Shown here: in pieces, positions 50,873 through 59,148 of the stretch
How positions within the stretch are numbered: position 1 is the stretch's first letter
How the letters are laid out: every line of letters starts with the position of its first letter
Assembly (NCBI RefSeq): GCF_000741175.1
Contig: NZ_JGYS01000009.1
Location: 28,779-92,778 of the forward strand
From: Bifidobacterium callitrichos DSM 23973
GTDB taxonomy: Bacteria; Actinomycetota; Actinomycetes; Actinomycetales; Bifidobacteriaceae
Length of the DNA stretch: 64,000 bases
Reading direction: 5' to 3'
The notes under the pieces: generated by a model
What the model was told of the DNA's origin: nothing
Database searches by the model: none
Seen by the model: only the letters and a program-made list of their open reading frames with translations
Made by a program: the position numbers and the translations under genes

Positions 50873-53818
50873 TCAGCCGATGAGATGATGATGCCCGGGG
50901 CCGAGATCCCGGTAGCTGGCGGTCGGCAGGACCACATCCGCGCGGGTGCGCGAGGGGACGGTCAGGTCCAGTTCGAGGACATGCGCAGGCGTCGATGCCG
51001 ACGATTCGCCGGCAAGCACCCGATACGAAGCATGGATGTCTCCGGCGGGGGTCGGCACGACGACGGAGGCCTCACGAATGCAGTCGACAGCACCCATACC
51101 GGCACCTGCGTCGCCGCCGATGCCCACGCCACCGGCACGCTTGCCGCCCCACGGCTGGGGCGCGACCTCGAAGCGGCGATAGCCCGGTTCGAGAGGACGC
51201 ACGCCCATGAGCCCCTCGGGCAGCAGGAACGCCGGCGAGGCCCCCCACGGATGCGAGTAGGTCGTGTTGGGTTTGCGCGCGATGTCCCACGCCTCCATCG
51301 CGCCGCCCGCATCCTGCACGAGCATGTACGCCCACGAGTGCGTGGTGCGCGGATCCGCGATCATCGCGGTCGCGTCGGCGCCGAATCCATTGCGATACAG
51401 CCCGAGTAGATACGCGGCGGCCGAGTACACGCTGCACGCCATGCCCCTGCCGCGCAGGAACGCGGCGACCCGATCAACTCGCGACTGCGGTACTTCGGCG
51501 AAGGCGAGCGCAAACGCCGACGCGTGCAGCGACGCGTGTTCGATGGGTTGCAGCGCACCCCTGTCGAGCCCGTTGAGCCCGTCGCGGTACGCGCCGAGAT
51601 CGGCGTCGTAAAGCCGCTCGTGAATGGCCGAGCGCATGCGCGCGGCGATATGGGCGAATCGCGATGCGTCACTCCCCCGACCCAGAACGCCGGCGAGTTC
51701 GGCCATGTCGGCGTACGCCTGTGATGCGAGCGCGTTGACCACCGTGTTGACCTCGCCGAAGACGAAGCCATCACGCTCGGACGGCGGCCAGTCGACCAGA
51801 TCGCCGTCCATATGGCTTGATTCGCCGGGTTCCTTGACGACAAAACCGCTTTCATCGTCGACGTACCGCTCGGGCAGCAGGGCGACGAGCCGGTCGTACA
51901 GTCGCCCGACGAACTCGGCTGAACCGGAGTACATCCACGCGTCGTGCGCGGCGAGGATCAGGTACAGCGGCCATTCGGTGGGCCAGGTGCGATTGGCGGC
52001 GAGCCAGTCGATCGTGTATTCGGCGAGCGATGGCGCGGCGTCGAGCGCGAGGTGCGCCCGCTGCTGGATCCACGTGTCGGCCTCGTACGGGGCGCGCTCG
52101 CGCGTCCACGAATCGGCGTAGATGTTGCCGTTGAACGCTTCGATGGTGTGCGCGGAGAGTCGCCAGATACTGTCGAGCGCCGGGTCGGAGGAACGGAACG
52201 AGCCGGGGTATGAGAGCGGATTCGGAAGTCCCGTCACCGTTGGATAGACGAGCGCGATCGCGCTGATCGCGCCGTCCGGGCCGATGCCGCGCGACATGAT
52301 GCGCCCGATCGCCGCGGCCCGTTCATCGAGCCCGGTCGGCGTGGGCACATCCCATGAGGAGGGTTGCGCGGGCGGCTGCGCAACGTCGATCTCGACGTAG
52401 CGGAACACGCGCAGGCCCCATGTTTCCAGCGGCCCGCTGCCCGGGGTCACGTGCCAGTGCTCCTCGTACACGTTGCCGGCGGAGAGGTGGTAGCGCACCG
52501 ATCCGTCGGCGTTCAGGGTTTCGCCGTATCGGATGGTGACGTCGATCGGCTCACGCGGGTCGAGGTCCAGCCTGATGCCACCCATGTAGCCCGCACCGAA
52601 ATCCGCGACGACGCCGACGAGTCGCGGTGCGGTGTCGTCGCCATCGAGTGCGCGGGTCACGCATCGCAGCATCGCCGGATGCACGTCCACGGCGATCATC
52701 TTGTCTGTCGGAGTGACTTCCAGCCGCTCGAACGCGGGCTGCACCTGCACCGGCGCCCACGCGGAATCGTCGAAGTCGGGTTCGCTGAAGCCGCGCGGGA
52801 AGCGGTCCGCATTGAGGTTCTCGGCGGGCGCCTCGAAGTATTGGGTACCGATCGACGCGGACGGCGGGTACACGGCCCACGGTTCGGGCAGTGCGCGCCA
52901 GGTCATCGCGCCGGCGGCGTCCTCGGCGATCGCGGAATCAGTGACAGCGCCGCCCGTACCGTAGTGTTCGATCGCGCCGTCCTCGTAGCACACGTCGAGT
53001 TGCGCGAGAAAGCGGCGATCATCCATCGTGTACGCGATGACGCCGATCGCGTTGTCACTGCCGGGGCGCAGCAGTCCGGTGACGTCGTAGCCGTCGTAGC
53101 GGGTTTCGTCGCCGATCGGGAAGGTCGGGCCGACGCCGACGAACGTGCCGTTGACCCACATGCGATAGACGAACTGACGCGCGGGACGGGTCGACGCGGC
53201 GGTCGCGTTGAGTGCGGCCCAGCGAATGGGCCTGTCCGGCAGCGACAGTGCGCCGCGCAGGAACGCCCAGCCGGAGGCGTTGCCGAGGCCGGAGGATTTC
53301 GTAGTCTGGCTGGTCTCTCCCCCAGTCGGCTTCGCCGACAGCCCCCTCGTCAGAGGGGGCCGATTGCCGGCACGGTCGTCGGGGTCGGGCCCCCAGATGG
53401 GGGTGGCCTGCCATGTGCGTCCGGCACCGGTACCGAACATGACCGGTTCGGCCCACGCGCCGTGAGTGCCGTCGGCGTATCGCCAGCGCAGGGAGGCCCA
53501 GTAGCGGCGCGAGGGACCGGTGTCGAGGCCGTCCAAAGCGACGCCACCCCATGCGTCGCCGTCCGTCCAGATGTCAGGAGACTCGGACGATGCCGCCGAC
53601 TGATTCCAGGACGCCCAGATCGCGCCGCGACCGGCGGACGCATCGGCCGGCGTCTCGTCGACGACGATCTGATAGGAGACCGGATCGCCGCCATGCGCAG
53701 GATCCGCAGCGACGGCCGGCTTCCCCACAGCCCTGACGGCATCATCCCGCCAACGCAGTACCGGCACGCAGCCGGGCTCCAGGTCGACGGGAGCTCGACG
53801 GTCATTGATCAGCAACAT
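50873..53818 (-). CDS. GH78 alpha-L-rhamnosidase
   Basis: 981 aa. N-terminal beta-sandwich domains (rhamnosidase N type, WVNGTFVGVGP and YDVTGLLRPGSDNAIGV) are followed by the (alpha/alpha)6 barrel with DSWTRERAPYEADTW; the acid is probably Glu574 or the following Glu in that block, with HSWAYMLVQDAGGAMEAWD late in the barrel and a C-terminal beta-sandwich. Residues ~153-170 are encoded by a palindromic intergenic-type repeat and look like a foreign loop. No signal peptide. Releases terminal rhamnose from imported rhamnogalacturonan or arabinogalactan fragments. Last gene of the operon that begins with the SBP at 60768. Confidence 0.9.
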   Translation of the reverse strand: MLLINDRRAPVDLEPGCVPVLRWRDDAVRAVGKPAVAADPAHGGDPVSYQIVVDETPADASAGRGAIWASWNQSAASSESPDIWTDGDAWGGVALDGLDTGPSRRYWASLRWRYADGTHGAWAEPVMFGTGAGRTWQATPIWGPDPDDRAGNRPPLTRGLSAKPTGGETSQTTKSSGLGNASGWAFLRGALSLPDRPIRWAALNATAASTRPARQFVYRMWVNGTFVGVGPTFPIGDETRYDGYDVTGLLRPGSDNAIGVIAYTMDDRRFLAQLDVCYEDGAIEHYGTGGAVTDSAIAEDAAGAMTWRALPEPWAVYPPSASIGTQYFEAPAENLNADRFPRGFSEPDFDDSAWAPVQVQPAFERLEVTPTDKMIAVDVHPAMLRCVTRALDGDDTAPRLVGVVADFGAGYMGGIRLDLDPREPIDVTIRYGETLNADGSVRYHLSAGNVYEEHWHVTPGSGPLETWGLRVFRYVEIDVAQPPAQPSSWDVPTPTGLDERAAAIGRIMSRGIGPDGAISAIALVYPTVTGLPNPLSYPGSFRSSDPALDSIWRLSAHTIEAFNGNIYADSWTRERAPYEADTWIQQRAHLALDAAPSLAEYTIDWLAANRTWPTEWPLYLILAAHDAWMYSGSAEFVGRLYDRLVALLPERYVDDESGFVVKEPGESSHMDGDLVDWPPSERDGFVFGEVNTVVNALASQAYADMAELAGVLGRGSDASRFAHIAARMRSAIHERLYDADLGAYRDGLNGLDRGALQPIEHASLHASAFALAFAEVPQSRVDRVAAFLRGRGMACSVYSAAAYLLGLYRNGFGADATAMIADPRTTHSWAYMLVQDAGGAMEAWDIARKPNTTYSHPWGASPAFLLPEGLMGVRPLEPGYRRFEVAPQPWGGKRAGGVGIGGDAGAGMGAVDCIREASVVVPTPAGDIHASYRVLAGESSASTPAHVLELDLTVPSRTRADVVLPTASYRDLGPGHHHLIG
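53317..53360. repeat. Palindromic element inside the GH78 coding region
   Basis: Two adjoining hairpins, GTCGGCttcGCCGAC (53325-53339) and GCCCCCTcgtcAGAGGGGGC (53341-53360), led by CTCCCCCA. The same two-hairpin arrangement occurs in the intergenic spacer at 55000-55043. Here it is read in frame and encodes about 15 extra residues (RPPLTRGLSAKPTGG). Confidence 0.8.
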
Positions 53819-53852
53819 GATGCAACCTTCAATCTGCGGGCGGGAATCCGAA

Positions 53853-54974
53853 TCACCCGAATGCGGCGAGGAGGCGAGCGCGTTCGACGGCGGTGATCGG
53901 CATCACCGTGCCGTGGCGCGGCTTGCCGCCGTCCGCATTGACCGGCAGGCCTTCGCGCAGTTTGCCGCTGACCGGCGTCCAGCCGTCAGGATCGGCGAGG
54001 TCCTGCGTGGCGAAGCCGATGTAATGGTTCGGGCCGTCGTGGTAGCGCGGCTGGTCGATGAACAGGTACCAGTTGAAGCCGTTGACATCGCCCGGGTTCG
54101 CGCGGAAGATGCAGGGGCCTTCGCCGCGAGTGAAGAGCTTCGGCTCGCCGGTGGTCTCGTCATGTTCGCCGTTGGGAAGTCCTACGCCGACGTGCTCACG
54201 AACGAGGTGCCAGCCGGAGGCCGAATCACCCTCCGACTCCCCCGGCAGGCTCCCTACGACCGGCGCGAACAGGTCGTCAGACCATTCCTCGCGCACGGTC
54301 ATCGTCTTCTCATCCTTAACGAACCGGTACCAGCGGTCGCCGTCGCGGGCGACGGTCGCGTCGATCAGGCCGAAGCCGTCGGAACCGTTGCCCCGGCACA
54401 CGTCCATCCACACCCGCGGGCGCGAGAACGTGCGGAAGTCCTTGGTCGTGGCGATCATCATGCGCCCGTAGGTGGGGTGGGTGCGCCGGTCCGGAGAGAC
54501 CTCGCCACCGTTCTCGTCACCGTACAGGTTCGACGACCAGTAGACCGCGTACTCGCCGGTCTCCTCGACCCAGTGGGCCTCGGGCGCCCACGAATTGCCC
54601 GCTTCGGGGCCGGACACCAGCGTGTGACGCTGCGGTCCCCAGTGCACGAGATCGTTCGACTCCCAGATCTCCAGATATCGCGATCCCTCGCGCTGCGCTT
54701 TGCTGAAGTCGCCGTGCAGGGCCGCCACGTTCAAGTCGGTGGCGATGATCGCGAAGCCGGCATCGTCGGGCGAATCGCCGTGCAATCGCATGATGAACGG
54801 ATCACGCAATCCGCGCGTGCCATACTGCGAGACGAACAGCGGTTCGCCGCCGTTGAGCGCCCGCCACGAAAGCGCGTCGTTGCCATTCGACACGGCGAGG
54901 CTCACGCGCTCGCTGCCGCCGGTGTCGCCGGTGAAGTAGGCCCACACATAGGCCTCGTAAGGTTCGTTCGTCAT
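53853..54974 (-). CDS. GH43-like arabinanase/arabinosidase, paralogue 2 of 3
   Basis: 373 aa. Propeller motifs: YVWAYFTGD, GLRDPFIMR (base Asp), SWAPEAHW, GLIDATVARDGD (pKa Asp), and GEGPCIFR (acid Glu region). No signal peptide. Two GH43 genes of this kind in one operon, flanking the DUF624 gene, suggest different linkages in one branched substrate. GGA lies a few bases before ATG 54974; GH78 starts 34 nt after its stop. Confidence 0.9.
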   Translation of the reverse strand: MTNEPYEAYVWAYFTGDTGGSERVSLAVSNGNDALSWRALNGGEPLFVSQYGTRGLRDPFIMRLHGDSPDDAGFAIIATDLNVAALHGDFSKAQREGSRYLEIWESNDLVHWGPQRHTLVSGPEAGNSWAPEAHWVEETGEYAVYWSSNLYGDENGGEVSPDRRTHPTYGRMMIATTKDFRTFSRPRVWMDVCRGNGSDGFGLIDATVARDGDRWYRFVKDEKTMTVREEWSDDLFAPVVGSLPGESEGDSASGWHLVREHVGVGLPNGEHDETTGEPKLFTRGEGPCIFRANPGDVNGFNWYLFIDQPRYHDGPNHYIGFATQDLADPDGWTPVSGKLREGLPVNADGGKPRHGTVMPITAVERARLLAAFG

Positions 54975-54999
54975 GTTTTCCAGCCCGTGCCTTAACTAC

Positions 55000-55043
55000 C
55001 CCTCAGTCCCGCTTCGCGGGCCAGCTCCCCTGACAAGGGGAGC
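55000..55043. repeat. Palindromic element in the DUF624-GH43 spacer
   Basis: CCCCTCAG, then CCCGCttcGCGGG and GCTCCCCTgacaAGGGGAGC. It is the same two-hairpin element as in the GH78 gene. Located in an 82-bp intercistronic spacer. Confidence 0.8.
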
Positions 55044-55056
55044 CCGAAGAAAGGGA

Positions 55057-55728
55057 TCACTTGGTTTTCTTGAGGTCTTTTTCCATTGGTTCCAGGACAT
55101 GGACGTCCATGCCGGGGAGTCGCCCGAAGGAGTAGATCGCCATCATCGTCAGGAAGATCGGCACGCTCAGTCCGAGCGCGACCATCAATCCGGTCCACGT
55201 GGTGTACAGCCACACGGTCACGACGAACAGCACCGCGACCATGAACGAGCAGAACGGGCGGGCGATGACCATCTGCATCGAGGTGCGCGCCACCCACCAC
55301 GGGCTTTCGTCGAAGTTCACGTACACGGCCCACGAGACCATCATGAACAGGCCGTAGAGCACGTTGACCAGCAGACTCACGCCGGACAGCGCAATGCCGA
55401 GCCTGCCCATGTCATTCCAATTGAGCAGATAGTAGTTCCACACCAGCAGCAGCCAGATGAGGAACTGCGGCCATCCGAAGATGTTCGCGCGCTTCAGTTC
55501 GGCCTTCCACGCGCGATGGAACGTCGTCCATGTCTGGGTGATGGTCCAGGAGCGGTCGTCCACCTGCAGCAGCCATGTGCGATAGGTGGCGTACGAGGCG
55601 GCGATCGAGGGGAAGAGTCCCACGACCACGACGCCGAGCAGCAGGTGCGCGATGAACGCGACCTGCACGACCATCAGCATCAGGATGATGCGGCAGAAGT
55701 ATTCATATCCGCGTGCGAACCGATGCAC
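55057..55728 (-). CDS. YesL-like membrane protein (DUF624)
   Basis: 223 aa from GTG 55728, which has a strong AAAGGAG six bases upstream; an ATG at 55764 has no ribosome site. Five to six membrane segments, with YEYFCRIILMLMVVQVAFIAHLLLGVVVVGLFPSIAAS-type N-terminal pair and the DUF624 mid-region FHRAWKAELKRANIFGW. Family members such as Bacillus YesL sit next to LplB/LplC-type permeases and glycan enzymes and are thought to assist transport, but the mechanism is unproven. An 18-bp palindrome TGGACCGttttCGGTCCA (55767-55784) precedes it. Confidence 0.88.
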   Translation of the reverse strand: MHRFARGYEYFCRIILMLMVVQVAFIAHLLLGVVVVGLFPSIAASYATYRTWLLQVDDRSWTITQTWTTFHRAWKAELKRANIFGWPQFLIWLLLVWNYYLLNWNDMGRLGIALSGVSLLVNVLYGLFMMVSWAVYVNFDESPWWVARTSMQMVIARPFCSFMVAVLFVVTVWLYTTWTGLMVALGLSVPIFLTMMAIYSFGRLPGMDVHVLEPMEKDLKKTK

Positions 55729-55813
55729 GGCCGCTCCTTTCCAATGACTTCGACTGATTTCCATTATGGACCGTTTTCGGTCCACCGCGATCATAAACGC
55801 TCAGAAAAAGACA

Positions 55814-56920
55814 TCAGCCGATCGTGCCGTCGGCGGCCTTGAGACGTTCGTATTCCGCGCGAGACAGCGAGATGACGCCGCCGTGCTTGGTGTGCGGTGC
55901 CATGTGGAAGTCGTCGGAACGCAGATAATCGAAGCCCTTGTCCGGATCGGTCGTGACCATCGGGCGGTAGCCGATCGACGGGATCACATCCACATACAGG
56001 TACACGCGATCGTCGGTGTGCGATGCGAACAGGGCCGGTCCTTCAACGCCTCCGGCGCTGCCGTTCTCGGTCCAATCCGCGCCGATCTCATGCTGGATCG
56101 GCTCCCACAGGACGCCCGGTTCCCACCAACGGCGCACGCTGGTCGCGTCGAGCCAGATGTTGGCGTGGGGGCCGTTGTTCTTCGTGGCACGGTAGGTGCG
56201 GATCGTGCCGTCAGACAGTTCGCGCTGGAGCATCGTGGTGTCGATCGTGGGCACGCCCGCGTCGATGAACACGCCACCGAATTCGAACGTGTCGTTGGTG
56301 AAGTCGCTGGTCGCGCCCCACAGCACGCGATCGTAGACGTCGTCGTCCTTGTGTTCGACGTCGTCGTCGGCGAACAGCTTGCTCGACCAGTACAGGACGA
56401 ACGCGCCGCGACTGCCGTTATGCTCGGCTTCGGAGCCTTCCGGATAGTAGTCGGGCACCCACAGGGCCTCCGGGGCCCACGCCATGCCCAACTGGGAGTG
56501 TGTGCCGTCGGCGCGACGGGATACGTCGAGCTCGTGCGGCTCGCTCCAGTGGACCAGATCGTCGGAGTACCAGATGATGAGGTTCGTGCTGCCGTGATGC
56601 GAGAAGTCGTACCACGGGGAGCTGGCGTCGGAGCCGCGGCCGGAGCCGTCGAACACGCGCAGGTCGGTCGCGATGATGTAGACGCGGCCGGTCCTGGGGT
56701 CGCGGGTCAGATACGGGTCGCGCACGCCGGTGGTGCCGAGGCTCGAGGTGAGGATCGGCTGGCCGCCGTTGAGCGGATTCCAGCGCTCCGGATTGTCGCC
56801 GTCGGACAGGTCGAGATAGATGCGCTCGGCGTAGCCTTCCGGATCCTCGATGAAGTGGACCAGCAGGTAGCCGTACGGGTCGGCCGGCGCCTGGGGCTGC
56901 GGCACGCGGTGAATGGTCAT
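55814..56920 (-). CDS. GH43-like arabinanase/arabinosidase, paralogue 3 of 3
   Basis: 368 aa from ATG 56920 (GAAAGG upstream). Motifs: YGYLLVHFIED, GVRDPYLTRDP (base Asp), AWAPEALWVPD, TIDTTMLQRE (pKa Asp) and GGVEGPALFAS (acid Glu). An internal loop around 170-195 (YYPEGSEAEHNGSRG) is longer than in paralogue 1. Follows the second permease by 144 bp and precedes DUF624 in the same operon. No signal peptide. Confidence 0.9.
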   Translation of the reverse strand: MTIHRVPQPQAPADPYGYLLVHFIEDPEGYAERIYLDLSDGDNPERWNPLNGGQPILTSSLGTTGVRDPYLTRDPRTGRVYIIATDLRVFDGSGRGSDASSPWYDFSHHGSTNLIIWYSDDLVHWSEPHELDVSRRADGTHSQLGMAWAPEALWVPDYYPEGSEAEHNGSRGAFVLYWSSKLFADDDVEHKDDDVYDRVLWGATSDFTNDTFEFGGVFIDAGVPTIDTTMLQRELSDGTIRTYRATKNNGPHANIWLDATSVRRWWEPGVLWEPIQHEIGADWTENGSAGGVEGPALFASHTDDRVYLYVDVIPSIGYRPMVTTDPDKGFDYLRSDDFHMAPHTKHGGVISLSRAEYERLKAADGTIG

Positions 56921-57064
56921 GGTATACGCCTTTCGGGAGATAGTTCGGGGGAAAAAGAGGATGCCGGGGCCGGCGGCAAACCGGTTGGTAGGAAGGAGAG
57001 ATGTTTACCTTCCGGCTTGCGCGCTGACTCCGGCAAGAATTGTATTGCTCAACGCTGCCTTCGC

Positions 57065-58030
57065 TCAGCCCTTGACCGCGCCGATCATGACGCCCTTGTT
57101 GAAGTACTTCTGGAGGAAGGGGTAGAGGACGAGGAGCGGGAGGGTGGAGACGATGATCACGCCGTACTTGATCTGGTCGGCCAGCTGCTGCTGGTTGGCC
57201 ATCGAGGCGCCGCCGGTTCCGGCACCACCCTGCTGCGTCTGGTTGGCGAGCAGGATGTTCTGCAGGATGATCTGCAACGGCTGCTTCGAGGAGTCACGCA
57301 CGTAGATAAGACCCGTCATGTAGTCGTTCCAGTGCTGGACGAAGTAGTACAGGCCGATGACGGCGATGATGGCCGCGGACAGCGGGATCACGATCTTGAG
57401 GAAGTAGCCGCCGTAGCTCAGACCATCGATCTGGGCCGCGTCGTGCAGGTCCTCCGGGATGGAGGTCTCGAAGAACGAGCGGGCGATGATCAGGTTGAAC
57501 ACGTTGACCGCGACAGGCAGGATGAAGACCCACATCGTGTTGAGCAGGTGCAGCTGCTTGTACAGGAGGTAGTTCGGGATGATGCCGCCGGCGAAGAACA
57601 TCGTGAACGTGAAGAAGAACAGGATGATGCGGCGGGGCTTGAACTCGCGGCGGGACAGCGCGAACGCGGCCGGCATGGTGACCAGCATGTTCAGCGCGGT
57701 ACCGATCACGGTGTACACGATGGTGTTCCAGTAACCGAGCCAGATACGGGAGTCGGCCAGGATCTTCGCATAGCCTCCCAGCTGGAAGCCCAGCGGAACG
57801 ATGGTCACCTTACCGGTGGAGACCAGCCCCTGATCGGAGAACGACGCGATGATGATGAACCACAACGGGTAGAGGATCAGCAGGACGATCAACGCCACAA
57901 GCAGGGCGATGATGATGTCGACGATCCAGTCGCCGACCGACTGCTGCTTGAACCTGCGATGCTTGTTGAAGGGAATCTCGTCCCCGCTCAGACGCGGGGC
58001 GACGGAGCCCTGAGATGTTGCTGCGCTCAT
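57065..58030 (-). CDS. ABC transporter permease, LplC/CarB-type
   Basis: 321 aa from the ATG at 58030; an ATG three codons earlier is too close to AGGAGG. Six membrane segments, TMFFAGGIIPNYLL and the EAA-type loop HDAAQIDGLSYGGYFLKIVIPLS, and the C-terminal signature YPFLQKYFNKGVMIGAVKG, all typical of the LplC/YtcP group. Its partner is 58049-59047. A Gln/Gly-rich extracytoplasmic stretch (QTQQGGAGTGGASMANQQQ) is somewhat unusual. Confidence 0.93.
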   Translation of the reverse strand: MSAATSQGSVAPRLSGDEIPFNKHRRFKQQSVGDWIVDIIIALLVALIVLLILYPLWFIIIASFSDQGLVSTGKVTIVPLGFQLGGYAKILADSRIWLGYWNTIVYTVIGTALNMLVTMPAAFALSRREFKPRRIILFFFTFTMFFAGGIIPNYLLYKQLHLLNTMWVFILPVAVNVFNLIIARSFFETSIPEDLHDAAQIDGLSYGGYFLKIVIPLSAAIIAVIGLYYFVQHWNDYMTGLIYVRDSSKQPLQIILQNILLANQTQQGGAGTGGASMANQQQLADQIKYGVIIVSTLPLLVLYPFLQKYFNKGVMIGAVKG

Positions 58031-58048
58031 AAGACCCATACCCTCCTA

Positions 58049-59047
58049 TCAGAAGATGCTCGTATCCGACACGCGCTTGGAGATGAAGTTCGCAAGCACG
58101 AGGAAGAAGAAGTTGATCAATGTGTTGAACAGGCCGATGGCCGTTGCGTAGGAAATCTGGTTGCTCTGAATACCCATCTTGAACACGTAGGTCGAGATGA
58201 CCTCGGAGACGGGCAGGTTCATGGCGTTCTGCATCAGCCAGACCTTTTCGAAGCCGACGTTCAGGACGTTACCCATGTTGAGGATGAGCAGGATGGACAT
58301 CGTGGGCAGAATGGTCGGGATGTCGACGTAGCGGATGAGCTGCAGACGGCCTGCGCCATCCATCTTCGCGGCCTCATAGAGCGATGTGTCGACCGAACTC
58401 AACGCCGCCAGATAGATGATCGAGTTCCAGCCGACGTGCTGCCAGACCTCGGTGACCCAGTAGATCGTGGTGAACAGTCCCGTGCTCTCCAGCAGGTTGG
58501 AGCCCTCGAAGAAGCGGCCGATCAGACCGGTGTTCGGAGCCAGGAAGATGTTGATCATCGCCACGATGACGACCGTGGAGATGAAGTGGGGCATGTACGT
58601 GATCGTCTGCACGAAGCCCTTGATCTTCTTCGAGCCGATCTGGTTGATCAGCAGGGCGAGGATGATCGGGGCGATGAAGCCCATGACCAGCGTCCACAGC
58701 GAGATGCGCACCGTATTGGTGAGCACCTGCGTGAAGATCGGGGACTTGAAGAACTGGTTGAAGTACTTGAGACCCACGAATCGTCCACCGGTCAGGCCCT
58801 TGGTCGGATCGAAATCGCGGAAGGCGATCTGCAGGGCGTACATCGGGATGTAGGCGAAGATGCCCACGAAGATCATGGCCGGAAGCACCATCACCCACAG
58901 GTGCCAGTACATCTTGAGGTGACGGGCCAGCCGCTTCGGCAGCGGCATCGCCTTGAGCGCCTTCTCATTGTCGATGACTTCGACCGTGTCCGAGACGCCT
59001 GCCGCCGCGCGTACCGGCGTCACATTGTTTGCTACAACGCTTGACAC
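58049..59047 (-). CDS. ABC transporter permease, LplB-type
   Basis: 332 aa from GTG 59047 with AGGAGGA directly upstream. LplB-group features: YIPMYALQIAFRDFDPTKG, YMPHFISTVVI, and the EAA loop YEAAKMDGAGRLQLIRYVDIPTILP. This permease class imports larger oligosaccharides of pectin, xylan or mannan type in Gram-positives. The upstream hairpin (59086-59135) separates it from the SBP gene. Confidence 0.93.
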   Translation of the reverse strand: MSSVVANNVTPVRAAAGVSDTVEVIDNEKALKAMPLPKRLARHLKMYWHLWVMVLPAMIFVGIFAYIPMYALQIAFRDFDPTKGLTGGRFVGLKYFNQFFKSPIFTQVLTNTVRISLWTLVMGFIAPIILALLINQIGSKKIKGFVQTITYMPHFISTVVIVAMINIFLAPNTGLIGRFFEGSNLLESTGLFTTIYWVTEVWQHVGWNSIIYLAALSSVDTSLYEAAKMDGAGRLQLIRYVDIPTILPTMSILLILNMGNVLNVGFEKVWLMQNAMNLPVSEVISTYVFKMGIQSNQISYATAIGLFNTLINFFFLVLANFISKRVSDTSIF

Positions 59048-59085
59048 AACTCCTCCTTACTCGCGTGAAGTAGGATGACGGTCCC

Positions 59086-59135
59086 CGGTGGTTCGGCCGG
59101 CCACGCCCATTCGCATGGTCGGCCGAACCACCGGT
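59086..59135 (-). promoter_or_regulatory. Intercistronic stem-loop between SBP and LplB genes
   Basis: A perfect 15-bp stem CCGGTGGTTCGGCCG / CGGCCGAACCACCGG with a 20-nt loop, 14 nt after the SBP stop. Its position is analogous to the stem-loop at 44030. No T-run; likely a partial terminator or 3'-end stabiliser favouring SBP. Confidence 0.7.
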
Positions 59136-59148
59136 TCACATCATCGGT

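Noticed and set aside
55766..59044. 1092-codon plus-strand open frame over the GH43 and permease genes
   Set aside because: Antisense shadow of three clearly recognised genes; no domain or ribosome site.
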